Both the position numbers and the translations under genes were made by a program. From Lachnospiraceae bacterium (lineage in GTDB: Bacteria; Bacillota; Clostridia; Lachnospirales; Lachnospiraceae), in NCBI GenBank assembly GCA_017620155.1, contig JAFZQY010000046.1:57780-121779 (forward strand): a DNA stretch of 64,000 nt. Direction: 5' to 3'. This document shows, in pieces, positions 17,311 through 26,393 of this stretch; positions within the stretch are counted from its first letter, which is position 1; each line of letters opens with the position of its first letter. Under the pieces are notes generated by a model. The model was not told where the DNA came from and ran no database searches. It worked only from the letters and a program-made list of their open reading frames with translations.

Positions 17311-18381
17311 TCAGTCAGTTTCACCCATGCCTGAGAGCTTGGCCAGAGCGGGTGCATAATCACCGCATTTTTCGTACATCTCGCGGGCCTTTTCCTTATC
17401 GCCCTTCATCTCCAGGATCGTGCCCATCTGATAATAGGCTCTGAAGTCGCTCGTACCGCTGCGGTTAAAAATGTGTATGCCGGTCGCTTTTTCAAATTCC
17501 GAAAGAGCGCGGTCCAGATTGCCGGTCCTCATGCACGCGATACCCATCATATACACGAAGTCAGCCCTGAAAGAATACGCATCATAATATCTGTCCATGA
17601 TCTGAAGCGCTTCCCCGCAGTACTTATCATCGACCTCTAAGAGGCAGTAGCAGTACGACTCCATCATGCTGGCCACATATGAATCCTTCGGATTACAGTC
17701 CATCTTGAGGCCTTTTTCATAATACTCGATGGCCTTGACGTGGTCGTTCATGAACACGTAGTTCTTGCCCAGCTGATAATAGGTATATGCATCTCCGTCG
17801 TTATTGCGAAGGTCCGGGATGAGCATCTCGAGGTTACGGGTAGCGCGCGTCCTCTTGTCGGACTCGGTCACATACCCCTCGTGATAGATGGTCAGAGGAA
17901 CTTCCACATACTCCGGAGCCGAACCGTCGATCGGCATGACTCTCTCGTGGATCGAGCCTTCATAATGGCAGTACTTGCGGTTAAAAAGCCGGCCTATGCG
18001 CTCGCTGACGATGGATTTGGTGCCCTGGATCGTGTAAGGGTTGTTACGCTGGATCAGGCCGATCTTGTCCGGATTGTCCTTCATGGTCCTGTGGATATCC
18101 AGAAGATTGACATTCTCCAGATATTCGTCGCAGTCTATGATCAGGATCCAGTCATAGGTGGCCTTCTCTATACTGAAATTTCGTGCTGCCGAGAAATCGG
18201 AGCACCAGGTGAACTGGAAAATATTGTCCGTATACTTTGAAGCCAGTTCCATCGTACGGTCAATGGAACCCGTGTCGACCACGATCACCTCGAATTTACA
18301 GGGACGCAGCCTCTTTAAGCATTCCTCTATATGATTGTCTTCGTTACGCGCAATGATGCATACGGATATATCCATATCCAT
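17311..18381 (-). CDS. GT2 glycosyltransferase with C-terminal TPR repeats
   Basis: 356 residues. The N-terminal GT2 domain shows SVCIIARNEDNHIEECL, VVDTGSIDRT and the metal motif LIIDCDEYL (residues about 5-95). After about residue 190 the sequence becomes TPR-like (YYQLGKNYVFMNDHVKAIEYYEKGLK, GDKEKAREMYEKCG). This layout is frequent in Firmicutes among enzymes near SunS and flagellin/cell-surface glycosyltransferases; the TPRs probably bind a protein or partner. It stands between purC and a lipoprotein gene, with no other glycan gene adjacent, so its acceptor is unclear. There is a 50-bp gap to purC. Confidence 0.85.
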   Translation of the reverse strand: MDMDISVCIIARNEDNHIEECLKRLRPCKFEVIVVDTGSIDRTMELASKYTDNIFQFTWCSDFSAARNFSIEKATYDWILIIDCDEYLENVNLLDIHRTMKDNPDKIGLIQRNNPYTIQGTKSIVSERIGRLFNRKYCHYEGSIHERVMPIDGSAPEYVEVPLTIYHEGYVTESDKRTRATRNLEMLIPDLRNNDGDAYTYYQLGKNYVFMNDHVKAIEYYEKGLKMDCNPKDSYVASMMESYCYCLLEVDDKYCGEALQIMDRYYDAYSFRADFVYMMGIACMRTGNLDRALSEFEKATGIHIFNRSGTSDFRAYYQMGTILEMKGDKEKAREMYEKCGDYAPALAKLSGMGETD

Positions 18382-18431
18382 GTCAATGTATCCCCCCGGA
18401 TAGTTATTTTGTCTAAACTAAAGATGCCTGT

Positions 18432-19304
18432 TTACAGATCCGTACCCGTAAGCATCTTATATGCCTGAAGGTATTTCTCCGTAGTTTTTTTGACCACTTC
18501 TTCGGGAAGCGTCCAGTTATGCTCACCCTCATGTGCGGTCAGATAATCTCTTGCAAACTGCTTGTCAAAAGAGCCCTGAGTACGGCCCGGCTCATATTCA
18601 TCGGCAGGCCAGAACCTGGATGAATCGGGTGTCAGGATCTCGTCTCCAAGGACCATCTCACCGTTCTCATCAAGTCCGAACTCGAGCTTCGTGTCAGCAA
18701 TGATGATGCCCTTGGTCAGAGCGTAGTCGGCGCACTTTTTATATATCGCAAGTGTGTAGTCGCGAAGCTTCGTAGCGAGTTCCTCGCCGCGCCCCGGGAA
18801 ATCACGCTCCAGCACTTCTATCGATCTTTCAAAAGAAATGTTCTCGTCATGATCGCCGATCTCAGCCTTGGTGCTCGGAGTGTAGATCGCTTCGGGAAGC
18901 TTGTCAGCTTCGACTAAGCCTTCGGGAAGTCTGATGCCGCAGACGGTACCGTCCTTCTTGTAACTCTTTAAGCCGCTGCCGGTGATGTAGCCTCTGACGA
19001 TGCACTCGATGGGAAGCATGTTGAGCTTCCTGCACATCATGCTGCGGCCCGCAAAATAATCTGTCTGAAAAGCCTCCGGCATGTCGGCGGTGTCTGTTGA
19101 GATCATATGGTTAGGGATGATGTCCGATGTTAAGTCAAACCAGAACTTCGACATCTTCGTGAGCACTTCGCCCTTCTTGGGAACCATGTTTGAAAGGATC
19201 ACATCGAAGCAGCTGATGCGGTCCGTCGCTACCATGATCAGCGAATCGCCGTTATCATAAATCTCTCTTACTTTACCTTCTTTGATAGGTGTGGGTGTGT
19301 TCAT
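18432..19304 (-). CDS. purC: Phosphoribosylaminoimidazole-succinocarboxamide synthase
   Basis: 290 residues. PurC ligates aspartate to CAIR using ATP to give SAICAR, step 8 of IMP synthesis (cytoplasm). Family hallmarks are [10 protein letters not shown] (ATP site), [27 protein letters not shown] and IADTKLEFG, with the C-terminal [13 protein letters not shown] and [12 protein letters not shown] place the start at ATG 19302-19304, because the in-frame TTG four codons upstream is part of the ribosome site (TTTGGAGAAAAAG). No other pur gene is nearby; the neighbouring genes are a lipoprotein and a glycosyltransferase. No purine riboswitch was seen. Confidence 0.97.
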   Translation of the reverse strand: MNTPTPIKEGKVREIYDNGDSLIMVATDRISCFDVILSNMVPKKGEVLTKMSKFWFDLTSDIIPNHMISTDTADMPEAFQTDYFAGRSMMCRKLNMLPIECIVRGYITGSGLKSYKKDGTVCGIRLPEGLVEADKLPEAIYTPSTKAEIGDHDENISFERSIEVLERDFPGRGEELATKLRDYTLAIYKKCADYALTKGIIIADTKLEFGLDENGEMVLGDEILTPDSSRFWPADEYEPGRTQGSFDKQFARDYLTAHEGEHNWTLPEEVVKKTTEKYLQAYKMLTGTDL

Positions 19305-19326
19305 CTTTTTCTCCAAATACCGATCA

Positions 19327-20097
19327 TCAATAAATGGTCATCTTCCTTAAGTCGAATTCAAGTACCATGCCGCCTTCGCTGTCGAGTTCGGGATCATAGT
19401 AATCGTAAGTAGCTTCGATCTTGGCGTCGTGTCTGCCGTCAGAGGTGCACTTGAATACCTGTGCCTCGGAATCGGTAAGTGATACGTCTACTACATAAGC
19501 ATCACCGAACTTGTAAACAACAGGGAGCATCTCATCATCAGTCAGATCCACATACATGGATACGAGCGCCTGATCCTCATATGCGAAGCTCACATTATCC
19601 CAGATATCGAAGTCATCAGAATAGATCTCAAGGAAAGGAAAATCGTCTTCGGGATCTCTTACTATAGCGTATGCGATATACTCAGCATTGATTCCGTCAT
19701 ACTCTTCACCGAAACCGGTACATGTAACTACTCCTTCGTAGTAACCCTGCCACATGGCAGCTTCGGTAACTACGGTCTGGTTCTCGGGAGCGTTGACATC
19801 GCCCTCGTATTCCTCATCATCGCTGTCAGTCGTATCCGATACTTCGGGAGTCACATCCGCGTCTCCGTATTTCTCGCCCATCAGGTCGCCGAGAAGTGCG
19901 AGAGACTCTGCTCCGTCAGACTTGGGAGCCTCAACCTCGGGATTGATATCATCCTTATCGGTTCCGGTCTCGCTTGTATCTGACTGGCCTGCGATCTCTT
20001 CAAGCTTGTCGGTCACCATGTCCTTGACCGAAGCGCAGCCGCCGAGCATCATCACGCCGGCCATTCCTAATGCGATCAGTGCTATTCTCTTTTTCAT
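19327..20097 (-). CDS. Lipoprotein of unknown function
   Basis: 256 residues. The N-terminus [20 protein letters not shown] ends in a lipobox (GGC), giving an extracytoplasmic lipoprotein. Residues about 30-110 are an Asp/Glu/Thr-rich disordered linker ([19 protein letters not shown]). The remaining 145 residues form a compact acidic domain with several aromatic beta-strand-like stretches ([31 protein letters not shown]). I do not recognise the domain. It begins after a GGAGG site and a 90-nt leader with a terminator-like hairpin, and is followed by purC 22 bp later. Confidence 0.75.
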   Translation of the reverse strand: MKKRIALIALGMAGVMMLGGCASVKDMVTDKLEEIAGQSDTSETGTDKDDINPEVEAPKSDGAESLALLGDLMGEKYGDADVTPEVSDTTDSDDEEYEGDVNAPENQTVVTEAAMWQGYYEGVVTCTGFGEEYDGINAEYIAYAIVRDPEDDFPFLEIYSDDFDIWDNVSFAYEDQALVSMYVDLTDDEMLPVVYKFGDAYVVDVSLTDSEAQVFKCTSDGRHDAKIEATYDYYDPELDSEGGMVLEFDLRKMTIY

Positions 20098-20137
20098 AAT
20101 TCCTCCAATCTATGCAAATATCTGCATATGATCATGC

Positions 20138-20220
20138 AAAAAATATCCGCCCGATAATTCGTACCTGTTACGAAAGGGCGCTTACCACTAAACTATACCT
20201 TATTATCTGCGGGCGGTCAA
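20138..20220 (-). promoter_or_regulatory. Promoter plus terminator-like leader hairpin (possible attenuator)
   Basis: On the minus strand TTGACC (20215-20220), a 17-bp spacer and TATAGT (20192-20197) make a strong promoter with a start near 20185. The transcript then meets a two-tier hairpin, CGCCC/GGGCG outside (20148-20180) and TTCGT/ACGAA inside, followed by GATATTTTTT. That is an intrinsic terminator between promoter and lipoprotein start codon, so it could attenuate this gene as well as end the upstream ogg transcript. Confidence 0.6.
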
Positions 20221-20250
20221 CGCATCCGCCGCTTGCAGGCGGCCGCAGGG

Positions 20251-21153
20251 TTACCGGGATGAGCTGCCCAGTTCGCCGTAGAACATGTACTGCTGGATCA
20301 CGCCCAGGTGTTCATGATACTTGGAAAAAGGAAATGCTTCAGCATAGCCCGTCCCGTACTCTCTCTCAAGCACTTGTCTTATGTGTGTATCTATCGGAAA
20401 AGCTTCGAGATGATGAAGAGCAAACAGGCAGATACAATCGGCGACTTTCTGTCCGATACCGTAGACCTTAAGAAGACGCTCACATGAAGCCTGATAATCC
20501 AGTCCGCGAAATGCATCAAGATCAAGCTCGCCTGCTGCTACCGCACGCGCTGCGCGCACGACATACTTACTTCGGTATCCCAAATTGCACGGCATCAGAT
20601 CATCTTCGCCGAGAGATGCGAGCGACTCAGGAGTCGGGAAAGCATAATAACCCCTCTCGGGTGAATCCACGCCGGGGACATCATCGTGGGCGCCGGTTTC
20701 GATACACCGGCCATAAGTCCGGCATATATTCTCTATACACTTATGTATCCTGGGGATATTATTCTGCTGGGAGATAAGAAAAGTCACGATCATCTCCCAG
20801 AGATCCTGATTAAGTATCCTGATCCCGCGACCGGCCGCAGCGACCCTCGTCAGATACTTATCAGAAGGATCAATAGATGCGATGATCGCAGAATAGTCCG
20901 TATCCATGTCGAAATAGGAGCGCCAGACAGCTTCGTATTCCTCGGACGAGCAGTCGAGTTCCATTCCGTCCGGAAGTGCACGGGCCGTCACTCGGCGATC
21001 CGTAGAAATGATCTCATAGCGATCGCTTCCGGAAAGCGAATCGTCGGATCCCGAATCACCCGCACCGACGCAATTCGGAATCACGCGCATCCTGAAGCAC
21101 TGGCCCGAATCGGCTATCTGCTTAAGATCAAGTTCGCCGCAGGTAACCTTCAT
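20251..21153 (-). CDS. ogg: 8-oxoguanine DNA glycosylase (OGG1-type HhH-GPD)
   Basis: 300 residues, the size of clostridial OGG1-like enzymes. These remove 8-oxoguanine from DNA and nick the abasic site. The helix-hairpin-helix is VYGIGQKVADCICLFALHH, in which the Lys of GQKVADC aligns with the catalytic lysine of human OGG1. PIDTHI supplies the catalytic Asp. The N-terminal domain begins KVTCGELDLKQIADSGQCFR, and LISQQNNIPRI matches the GPD helix. The start ATG overlaps the stop of the HAD phosphatase gene (TGATG), so translation is coupled. Residues 30-45 contain a Gly/Ser-rich insertion (VGAGDSGSDDSLSGSD) unusual for the family. Confidence 0.93.
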   Translation of the reverse strand: MKVTCGELDLKQIADSGQCFRMRVIPNCVGAGDSGSDDSLSGSDRYEIISTDRRVTARALPDGMELDCSSEEYEAVWRSYFDMDTDYSAIIASIDPSDKYLTRVAAAGRGIRILNQDLWEMIVTFLISQQNNIPRIHKCIENICRTYGRCIETGAHDDVPGVDSPERGYYAFPTPESLASLGEDDLMPCNLGYRSKYVVRAARAVAAGELDLDAFRGLDYQASCERLLKVYGIGQKVADCICLFALHHLEAFPIDTHIRQVLEREYGTGYAEAFPFSKYHEHLGVIQQYMFYGELGSSSR

Positions 21154-21767
21154 CAGAAATAAACTCCCAGAGCGCGCAGTTTATCACAGGCATCTTCATA
21201 CCCGGAGAAAACTATTGCCTCCATCCCAAAGGATCTCGCAGCCGAAACATTCTCTTCCACATCATCGATGAACACGCACTCCTCGAATTTCAGTCCGTAC
21301 TTCTCTGCCAGCGCATCGTATATCGCCCTGCTCGGTTTGATCTCATGTATCATATAGGAGAAGATGTATCCGTCCAGCAGATCCAGGAAGTTTATAGCAC
21401 CTAATTCCACCGCACGTTTCTGCGCTTTTTCTCCGAAATTGGAGAGTACATACACTCCGTAACCGGCTGCGCTGAGCGCCTTCAGCCAATCTCTGGTGTA
21501 ATCCATCGGAGTAACCGAAAGCACGGCGCCGTCATAGAATCTTTTGATCAGGTCACCTATCTCGGGGGCATATGAGACGAGGAATTCGACCATCTCATCA
21601 TAGGTTTTTATGCCCTTATCTTCTTCATTCCATATGCTCTTATCCTGAAAAAGAGCCTTCATAACGGCCTGTTTTTCTTCAGGTGTAAAGCCCATGATGT
21701 CCATGCTCACTTCGGGATCCCATCCTATCAGAACTTTGCCTACATCGAAGATTATATTCCTGATCAT
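21153..21767 (-). CDS. HAD-IA family hydrolase (phosphatase)
   Basis: 204 residues with the HAD motifs in order: FDVGKVLIGWD (motif I, with Val-Gly in place of the usual second Asp), YVLSNFG (motif II), KPSRAIYDAL with its Lys (motif III) and VFIDDVEENVSAARSFGM (motif IV). The helical cap is the small C1 type. The motif I reading DVGKVL in place of DxDG(T/V) is common in the YihX-like subfamily (sugar phosphatases such as alpha-glucose-1-phosphatase), so the enzyme is probably active. The substrate cannot be told. The gene overlaps the OGG gene by one base and lies 42 bp after the ABC ATPase. Confidence 0.9.
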   Translation of the reverse strand: MIRNIIFDVGKVLIGWDPEVSMDIMGFTPEEKQAVMKALFQDKSIWNEEDKGIKTYDEMVEFLVSYAPEIGDLIKRFYDGAVLSVTPMDYTRDWLKALSAAGYGVYVLSNFGEKAQKRAVELGAINFLDLLDGYIFSYMIHEIKPSRAIYDALAEKYGLKFEECVFIDDVEENVSAARSFGMEAIVFSGYEDACDKLRALGVYF

Positions 21768-21809
21768 CCGCGATCAATCCTTTCCGTCATATTCTTATCA
21801 AGTAATTTA

Positions 21810-22571
21810 CTATCGTGTCATCCCCGACAAGAACTCGCGCGTCCGCTCTTCCTTCGGTGAATCGAATATCTGCTCCGGCGTGCCTTCCTCCACGACGACT
21901 CCGCCCTCTATGAAGATGATCCTGTCGGCCGCCTCTCTGGCAAATCCCATCTCATGTGTGACCACGAGCATTGTGGTTCCTTCTTTGGCCAGTTTAAGTA
22001 TCGTATCAAGAACCTCGCCGGTAAGTTCGGGATCGAGCGCGCTTGTCGGCTCATCAAGAAGTATGATATCCGGTTCGAGAGCAAGAGCGCGAGCTATCGC
22101 AACTCTCTGCTGCTGTCCGCCGGAAAGTTCATCGGGATAGTAGTCCGCCCTCTCCGACAAGCCCACACGTGCCAGACACTCCTCAGCCTTCTTCCTTGCA
22201 AGCGCTTTGTCCATTCGGCGTCCGACAGTAAGTCCCTCGGTCACGTTACCTATTGCGGTCTTATTCCTGAACAGATTGAAGCTCTGGAACACGAATCCCA
22301 TATGGGAACGAAGCTGTCTGATCTCGTGGGACGAGGCATGATGCATGTCGTAGGTTTCTTTTCTTTCATCCGGTTCGCCCTCACTGCATACGAAGTCAAG
22401 CTCCCCTTCATCCGCCTTTTCCAGAAAAGAGATGCACCGAAGCATAGTGGTCTTACCCGACCCCGAGGGTCCGATCACGGCCACGACCTCGCCTTTATTG
22501 ACCTGCAGGTCGATCCCCTGCAGCACTTTATTTTCTCCAAAAGATTTATTCAGATTCTTAACGGTTAACAT
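21810..22571 (-). CDS. Polar amino-acid ABC transporter, ATP-binding subunit
   Basis: 253 residues. Walker A is GPSGSGKT (residues about 33-40), signature [15 protein letters not shown], Walker [16 protein letters not shown]-loop VVTHEMGFA. This is the GlnQ/HisP/TcyN family, which energises uptake of polar amino acids. An insertion of about 15 residues, ESEG-like and acidic ([20 protein letters not shown]), follows the first beta-sheet, as in some clostridial homologues. It forms one operon with the permease (10 bp away) and the binding protein. Substrate undetermined; cystine, glutamine, histidine and arginine systems share this layout. Confidence 0.95.
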   Translation of the reverse strand: MLTVKNLNKSFGENKVLQGIDLQVNKGEVVAVIGPSGSGKTTMLRCISFLEKADEGELDFVCSEGEPDERKETYDMHHASSHEIRQLRSHMGFVFQSFNLFRNKTAIGNVTEGLTVGRRMDKALARKKAEECLARVGLSERADYYPDELSGGQQQRVAIARALALEPDIILLDEPTSALDPELTGEVLDTILKLAKEGTTMLVVTHEMGFAREAADRIIFIEGGVVVEEGTPEQIFDSPKEERTREFLSGMTR

Positions 22572-22581
22572 CTAAACCTCA

Positions 22582-23298
22582 TCAGAAACCGACCATCGGC
22601 TTTTTACGTCCCTTGGCGGTTACTTTGCTTTCATCATGTGATTTCCAGACCAGCTTCGACTCAAGATAACCCTGCAGCCAGGTGAGGAGTGTCGAGAAGA
22701 TCAGATAGATCAGCGCCGCTTCGCAGTAAAGCGCAAACGGTTCATATGTGCGCGCCGCGATCTGCTGAGCCGACGTGAACAGTTCCACGACCGTGATGCT
22801 GGAGGCGAGCGATGTATCCTTGAGCAGGCTGATCAGGTTGTTGAACAGGCTCGGGAACGCAATCTTGAACGCCTGCGGAAGCACTATATGAAAAAGTGTC
22901 TGCGGATAGTTTAGCCCCACCATATACGCCGCTTCGGTCTGACCCGCCGGTATCGCTTCGATCGCGGAGCGGAATACCTCGGCGTTGTACGCCGCGAGAT
23001 TTAAGCCAAAAGCCAGTACAGCCGCCGGAAAAGCATCGATCATGATGCCTAATCCCGGCAACCCGAAGAAGATAATGAACAGCTGAACGATCAGCGGAGT
23101 TCCTCTGAATATCCAGATATAAATGAACGCTATCTCTTTTAAGACGCGGATACGCGCAACCTGAACAAGGGCAAGAATGAGGCCCAGCACAAGGCTCACT
23201 GCAAAAGAAAGGATCGTAAGCGGGATAGTCACCTTGATACCGGGGATCAGTATCTTGGTAAAAGACGACAGCAGGATTCCTACAAGTCTCTCACTCAT
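22582..23298 (-). CDS. Polar amino-acid ABC transporter, permease
   Basis: 238 residues, with five hydrophobic segments and the HisM/GlnP-type (HEQRo) EAA loop: AEVFRSAIEAIPAGQTEAAYMVGLNYPQ, followed by VLPQAFKIAFPSLFNN. The N-terminal GIKVTIPLTILSFAVSL is the usual first helix. It would form the homodimeric channel partner of the ATPase encoded directly downstream. It starts 10 bp after the binding-protein gene. Its C-terminal tail (SHDESKVTAKGRKKPMVGF) is basic and slightly longer than usual. Confidence 0.94.
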   Translation of the reverse strand: MSERLVGILLSSFTKILIPGIKVTIPLTILSFAVSLVLGLILALVQVARIRVLKEIAFIYIWIFRGTPLIVQLFIIFFGLPGLGIMIDAFPAAVLAFGLNLAAYNAEVFRSAIEAIPAGQTEAAYMVGLNYPQTLFHIVLPQAFKIAFPSLFNNLISLLKDTSLASSITVVELFTSAQQIAARTYEPFALYCEAALIYLIFSTLLTWLQGYLESKLVWKSHDESKVTAKGRKKPMVGF

Positions 23299-23307
23299 TT
23301 TTTTACC

Positions 23308-24120
23308 TTATTTCTGTGAAATATCCGCTCCGAAATACTTCTCGGACAGTTCCGTGAGTTTACCCTCTACGGCCAGTTCAAGAATGGCCTGGTCGATTGC
23401 AGCGCGAAGCGTATCATTATCCGATCCTTTCACCAGAGGAATGGATACATCGGATGCGTCTTCCGTAAGCGCCACTATCTTGATGGGTGCGTCAGGGTGT
23501 TCTGCGAGATAATCATAGAATGAGACCTCTGCGTTCAATGTGGCGTCCACTCTGCCTGACAGGACCATGTCGATGGTCTCGGAAAGTGTATCCACGTTCT
23601 GTACGTCAGCGCCGTACTTAATCGCGAGATCAGCATATGTAGAACCCAGTGAATTACTGGTCAGTTTTCCATCCAAATCTTCAAAAGAGGTAATATCGGT
23701 GTTGTCCTCAGCTACTACCAGAGCAGTCTTGATGTAAGCATAGGCTGTGGTGAAATCATATTTCTCCATGCGCTCGGGAGTGATCTCCACGCCGTTTATG
23801 ATGCAGTCGTATCTGCCTCCGTCGAGTCCCGTGAACAGGCCGTCCCATTCACCCTCGATAAATTCTGCCTGTACTCCGAGTTTGTTCGCGATCGCGCGTC
23901 CCACCTCGGTATCGTAACCTACGAGATCTCCGTTCTCGTCATGATAAGTCCAGGGAGCCCACTGTCCCTCCATTGCGATCACCAGTTTGCCGGCTCTCTG
24001 TACACGGCCGAGATGATCAAGATCAGCATCAGATGTGGCATTCGCGCCGCATCCTGTCAGCATTACAAGGCTGTTTGCCAGCGTAAATGCCATAAGTAAA
24101 CCAATTATCCTTTTACGCAT
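23308..24120 (-). CDS. Polar amino-acid ABC transporter, substrate-binding lipoprotein (SBP family 3)
   Basis: 270 residues. A signal peptide ends in lipobox LTGC (near residue 24). The family-3 core follows: GKLVIAMEGQWAPWTYHDENG, GYDTEVGRAIANKLG, then DCIINGVEITPERMEKYDFT and LDGKLTSNSLGSTYAD, where the final Asp would contact the ligand amino group. The protein would capture an amino acid outside the membrane and deliver it to the permease encoded next. Position first in the operon is typical. The EMGVQAEFIEGEWDGL-like region is nearest in feel to cystine/arginine binders, but I cannot assign a ligand. Confidence 0.94.
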   Translation of the reverse strand: MRKRIIGLLMAFTLANSLVMLTGCGANATSDADLDHLGRVQRAGKLVIAMEGQWAPWTYHDENGDLVGYDTEVGRAIANKLGVQAEFIEGEWDGLFTGLDGGRYDCIINGVEITPERMEKYDFTTAYAYIKTALVVAEDNTDITSFEDLDGKLTSNSLGSTYADLAIKYGADVQNVDTLSETIDMVLSGRVDATLNAEVSFYDYLAEHPDAPIKIVALTEDASDVSIPLVKGSDNDTLRAAIDQAILELAVEGKLTELSEKYFGADISQK

Positions 24121-24162
24121 TTTGGTTCTCCTCTCTTTTCGGAGTCCGGTAGTGTCCCGGAC

Positions 24163-25284
24163 TTATGCGAACTGGAATATTACATACCCCGCATAGATTC
24201 CGAGTAATGCGAAGCCTTGAGCTCTGTATATCCTTCCTTTGATGAGTGCGGGCAGGCACATGATCAGCATGACCGCTACCATGACGGGTATGTCAACCAC
24301 AAGCGAAGCGTTGATCCCGGCGATGGTCTTTTCCACGGGAATATGAAAAGGTGCAAGGGTTACGGCGAGGCCGCTCACCAGCACGAGGTTGAAAAGATTC
24401 GCTCCTATGACATTGCCAAGACTTAGGTCGCTGTGTCCTTTAACCAGAGAAGTGATGGCGGTAACAAGCTCGGGAAGCGAAGTTCCGAGGGCGACAAATG
24501 TGAGCGCGATCACCGACTTGGGCACGCCTGCTGCCTCTGCGATCAGAGTGCCGTTATCCACGAGAAGGTTAGCGCCGATCGCTATGACGGCTGCGCCCAG
24601 GATCAGACGGCCGATGTTCATAATAAGATCCTTATTACCGTTCTCGGGTTTCTTAGCGACGGACTTCGAAGTCTTTTCATCGGTATCGTCCGCCGGTTCA
24701 TCTTCCTCACCGACTTTATTCAGTACGTTCTCTATATATTCATCTGTCATCCTGGATGCGTCGGGATCCACCGGACTCTCGGTAAGCCCGATGATCTCAT
24801 TTTCTTTTTTAGATAAAATAGCCTGCTTGACGCACATGATCATATATGAAACGAATATCGCCAGCAGGATGATTCCCACTACTCTGGAAAAGAATCCGGT
24901 CGCATATGCTACTGCGATATATAAAGCTGCCGCACCGAAGAAAAACGCGACAGGCATTTTCAGAGCCTTTTTCTCGACCGGTGCAGGTCTAAAGGCCATC
25001 GTAACGGCTGCTACGAGAGCCGTGTTACAGATGATCGATCCGATCGCGTTACCGTATGCCATGTCACTCGCGCCGGCTGTAAGAGCTGCAGTGGATGACA
25101 CCATGACCTCGGGGATCGTGGTTCCTATGGATACGACAGTCGCACCGATCAGGATTTCGGGCATATGAAAGCGTCTCGCTATGCCGCAGGATCCGTCGAC
25201 GAACCAGTCGCCGCCTTTAACCAGGCAGATCAGTCCGATTATGAACCAGATGACCTCATCAATAATACCCGGAAAATTAAACAT
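24163..25284 (-). CDS. Calcium/sodium antiporter (CaCA family, YrbG-like)
   Basis: 373 residues with ten hydrophobic segments in two halves. The alpha-repeats carrying the ion site are visible: ATVVSIGTTIPEVMVSSTAA in the first half and FVALGTSLPELVTAITSLVK in the second, each with the Glu of (T/S)xPE, and GNAIGSIICNTAL / GNVIGANLFNLVL. The halves are joined by an acidic cytoplasmic loop of about 60 residues (residues 160-220). Such proteins exchange Ca2+ for Na+ or H+ across the membrane. The start overlaps the end of the esterase gene by 8 bp, suggesting co-transcription with it. A hairpin AGTCCGG/CCGGACT follows the stop. Confidence 0.94.
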   Translation of the reverse strand: MFNFPGIIDEVIWFIIGLICLVKGGDWFVDGSCGIARRFHMPEILIGATVVSIGTTIPEVMVSSTAALTAGASDMAYGNAIGSIICNTALVAAVTMAFRPAPVEKKALKMPVAFFFGAAALYIAVAYATGFFSRVVGIILLAIFVSYMIMCVKQAILSKKENEIIGLTESPVDPDASRMTDEYIENVLNKVGEEDEPADDTDEKTSKSVAKKPENGNKDLIMNIGRLILGAAVIAIGANLLVDNGTLIAEAAGVPKSVIALTFVALGTSLPELVTAITSLVKGHSDLSLGNVIGANLFNLVLVSGLAVTLAPFHIPVEKTIAGINASLVVDIPVMVAVMLIMCLPALIKGRIYRAQGFALLGIYAGYVIFQFA

Positions 25285-26392
25285 TTTTCAGTACCCCCAG
25301 TCTGTTGATCTCATTTATTATCACATCTGCACATTTTTGGTGGTGGGAAGCGCCGGGATGCCCGTGCGAGCCCAGTTTATCTTCGGGACATTCGGGCAGG
25401 GCCTGATACCACACCCTCGCATCTCCGCTCTCTATCTTATATCGCTCTATAGCTTCCATGATGTATGGTTCCATGAGCGGTCCGCACATTCCGTATACCC
25501 AGATGATATATGTATCGGGATTCTTTTCCCGGATCAGTTTAAGGAAGTTCACGACCGAATCCTCGAACCGCGTCCTTGGCTCGGCTTCCCAGCCTTCCTG
25601 CGTGATCTGTGCCTGTTTATATGTTTTCCCTGTATCAGGATCGGTCCAGGCAGGACTGTCTGTCGATGCTCCGTCATTGGTCCCTAAGTTCACTATGATC
25701 AGATCCGGGTGCCAGGTACCGAAATCCCACTCGTCATGAGCTCCTAATGCGCCGTTCATCTCGTCGGTGAGTACGCCGCACACTTTTGTATAATAAGCCG
25801 GAATATTGCAGTGGATATTGTTGTCCCATCCGCAGTATACGCCCCATCCGCTCTGGGACACGATAGAGTATTCCGCATCGAAATGCTTGGCGACAGTCAG
25901 TCCGTAATGCCCGGTCAGTCCGAAGATGCCGGCGTTCCAGTCCATGATATTGCTCGTTCCGGTCAGTCCCTCACCGCTTGTTAACGAATCGCCGATGATC
26001 TCTATCTTGCAGGCCTTATCGATTACGGGCTGGAGCACGCAGTCGGTCTCAATCCCATATACGAGGAGTTTCCTCGCGTGGTCATCCTGAATGGGCTGTA
26101 CCTCGATGATCACCGTCACCGTCTTAAGCTCTCCGACAGGCATATCCCTGAAGAGGCAGTACTTATTCCTGCCCTTGGGGATCATGAATCTCTGTATCAG
26201 GAAGCCGTCAAGCTCGACCCTTAAATACATCTCCCTGATGTTATAGTCGCATTCAAGATCGATGAAGCATTCGGTAGAATCGGTATCAAACTCCAGTCCC
26301 GAAGCAGTCCAGAAAAGCGGCATCGGAACGGTTTTTACAGTCCTGCCGTACACTCTGATATGATCAGAATCGGTGGGAAGGTAGTTGTACAT
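25277..26392 (-). CDS. CE2-like SGNH esterase (acetyl esterase)
   Basis: 371 residues without a signal peptide. The N-terminal 130 residues form a beta-sandwich-like domain (FWTASGLEFDTDSTECFIDL). The SGNH hydrolase part has block I IEIIGDSLTSGEG (catalytic Ser), IIVNLGTNDG (block III), and a C-terminal GSHGHPGASHH (catalytic His). A jelly-roll domain before an SGNH domain is the arrangement of carbohydrate esterase family 2, which removes acetyl groups from xylan or other glycans. Absence of a secretion signal points to use on imported oligosaccharides. It lies directly after argF (2 bp). Confidence 0.85.
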   Translation of the reverse strand: MYNYLPTDSDHIRVYGRTVKTVPMPLFWTASGLEFDTDSTECFIDLECDYNIREMYLRVELDGFLIQRFMIPKGRNKYCLFRDMPVGELKTVTVIIEVQPIQDDHARKLLVYGIETDCVLQPVIDKACKIEIIGDSLTSGEGLTGTSNIMDWNAGIFGLTGHYGLTVAKHFDAEYSIVSQSGWGVYCGWDNNIHCNIPAYYTKVCGVLTDEMNGALGAHDEWDFGTWHPDLIIVNLGTNDGASTDSPAWTDPDTGKTYKQAQITQEGWEAEPRTRFEDSVVNFLKLIREKNPDTYIIWVYGMCGPLMEPYIMEAIERYKIESGDARVWYQALPECPEDKLGSHGHPGASHHQKCADVIINEINRLGVLKNV

Positions 26393-26393
26393 A

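Noticed and set aside
20140-20220. tRNA-like sequence on the minus strand (D-arm-like TAGTTTAGTGGTAAGCG)
   Set aside because: No 5-bp anticodon stem or T-arm can be formed and the length is about 20 nt short; a promoter plus terminator hairpin explains the bases better.
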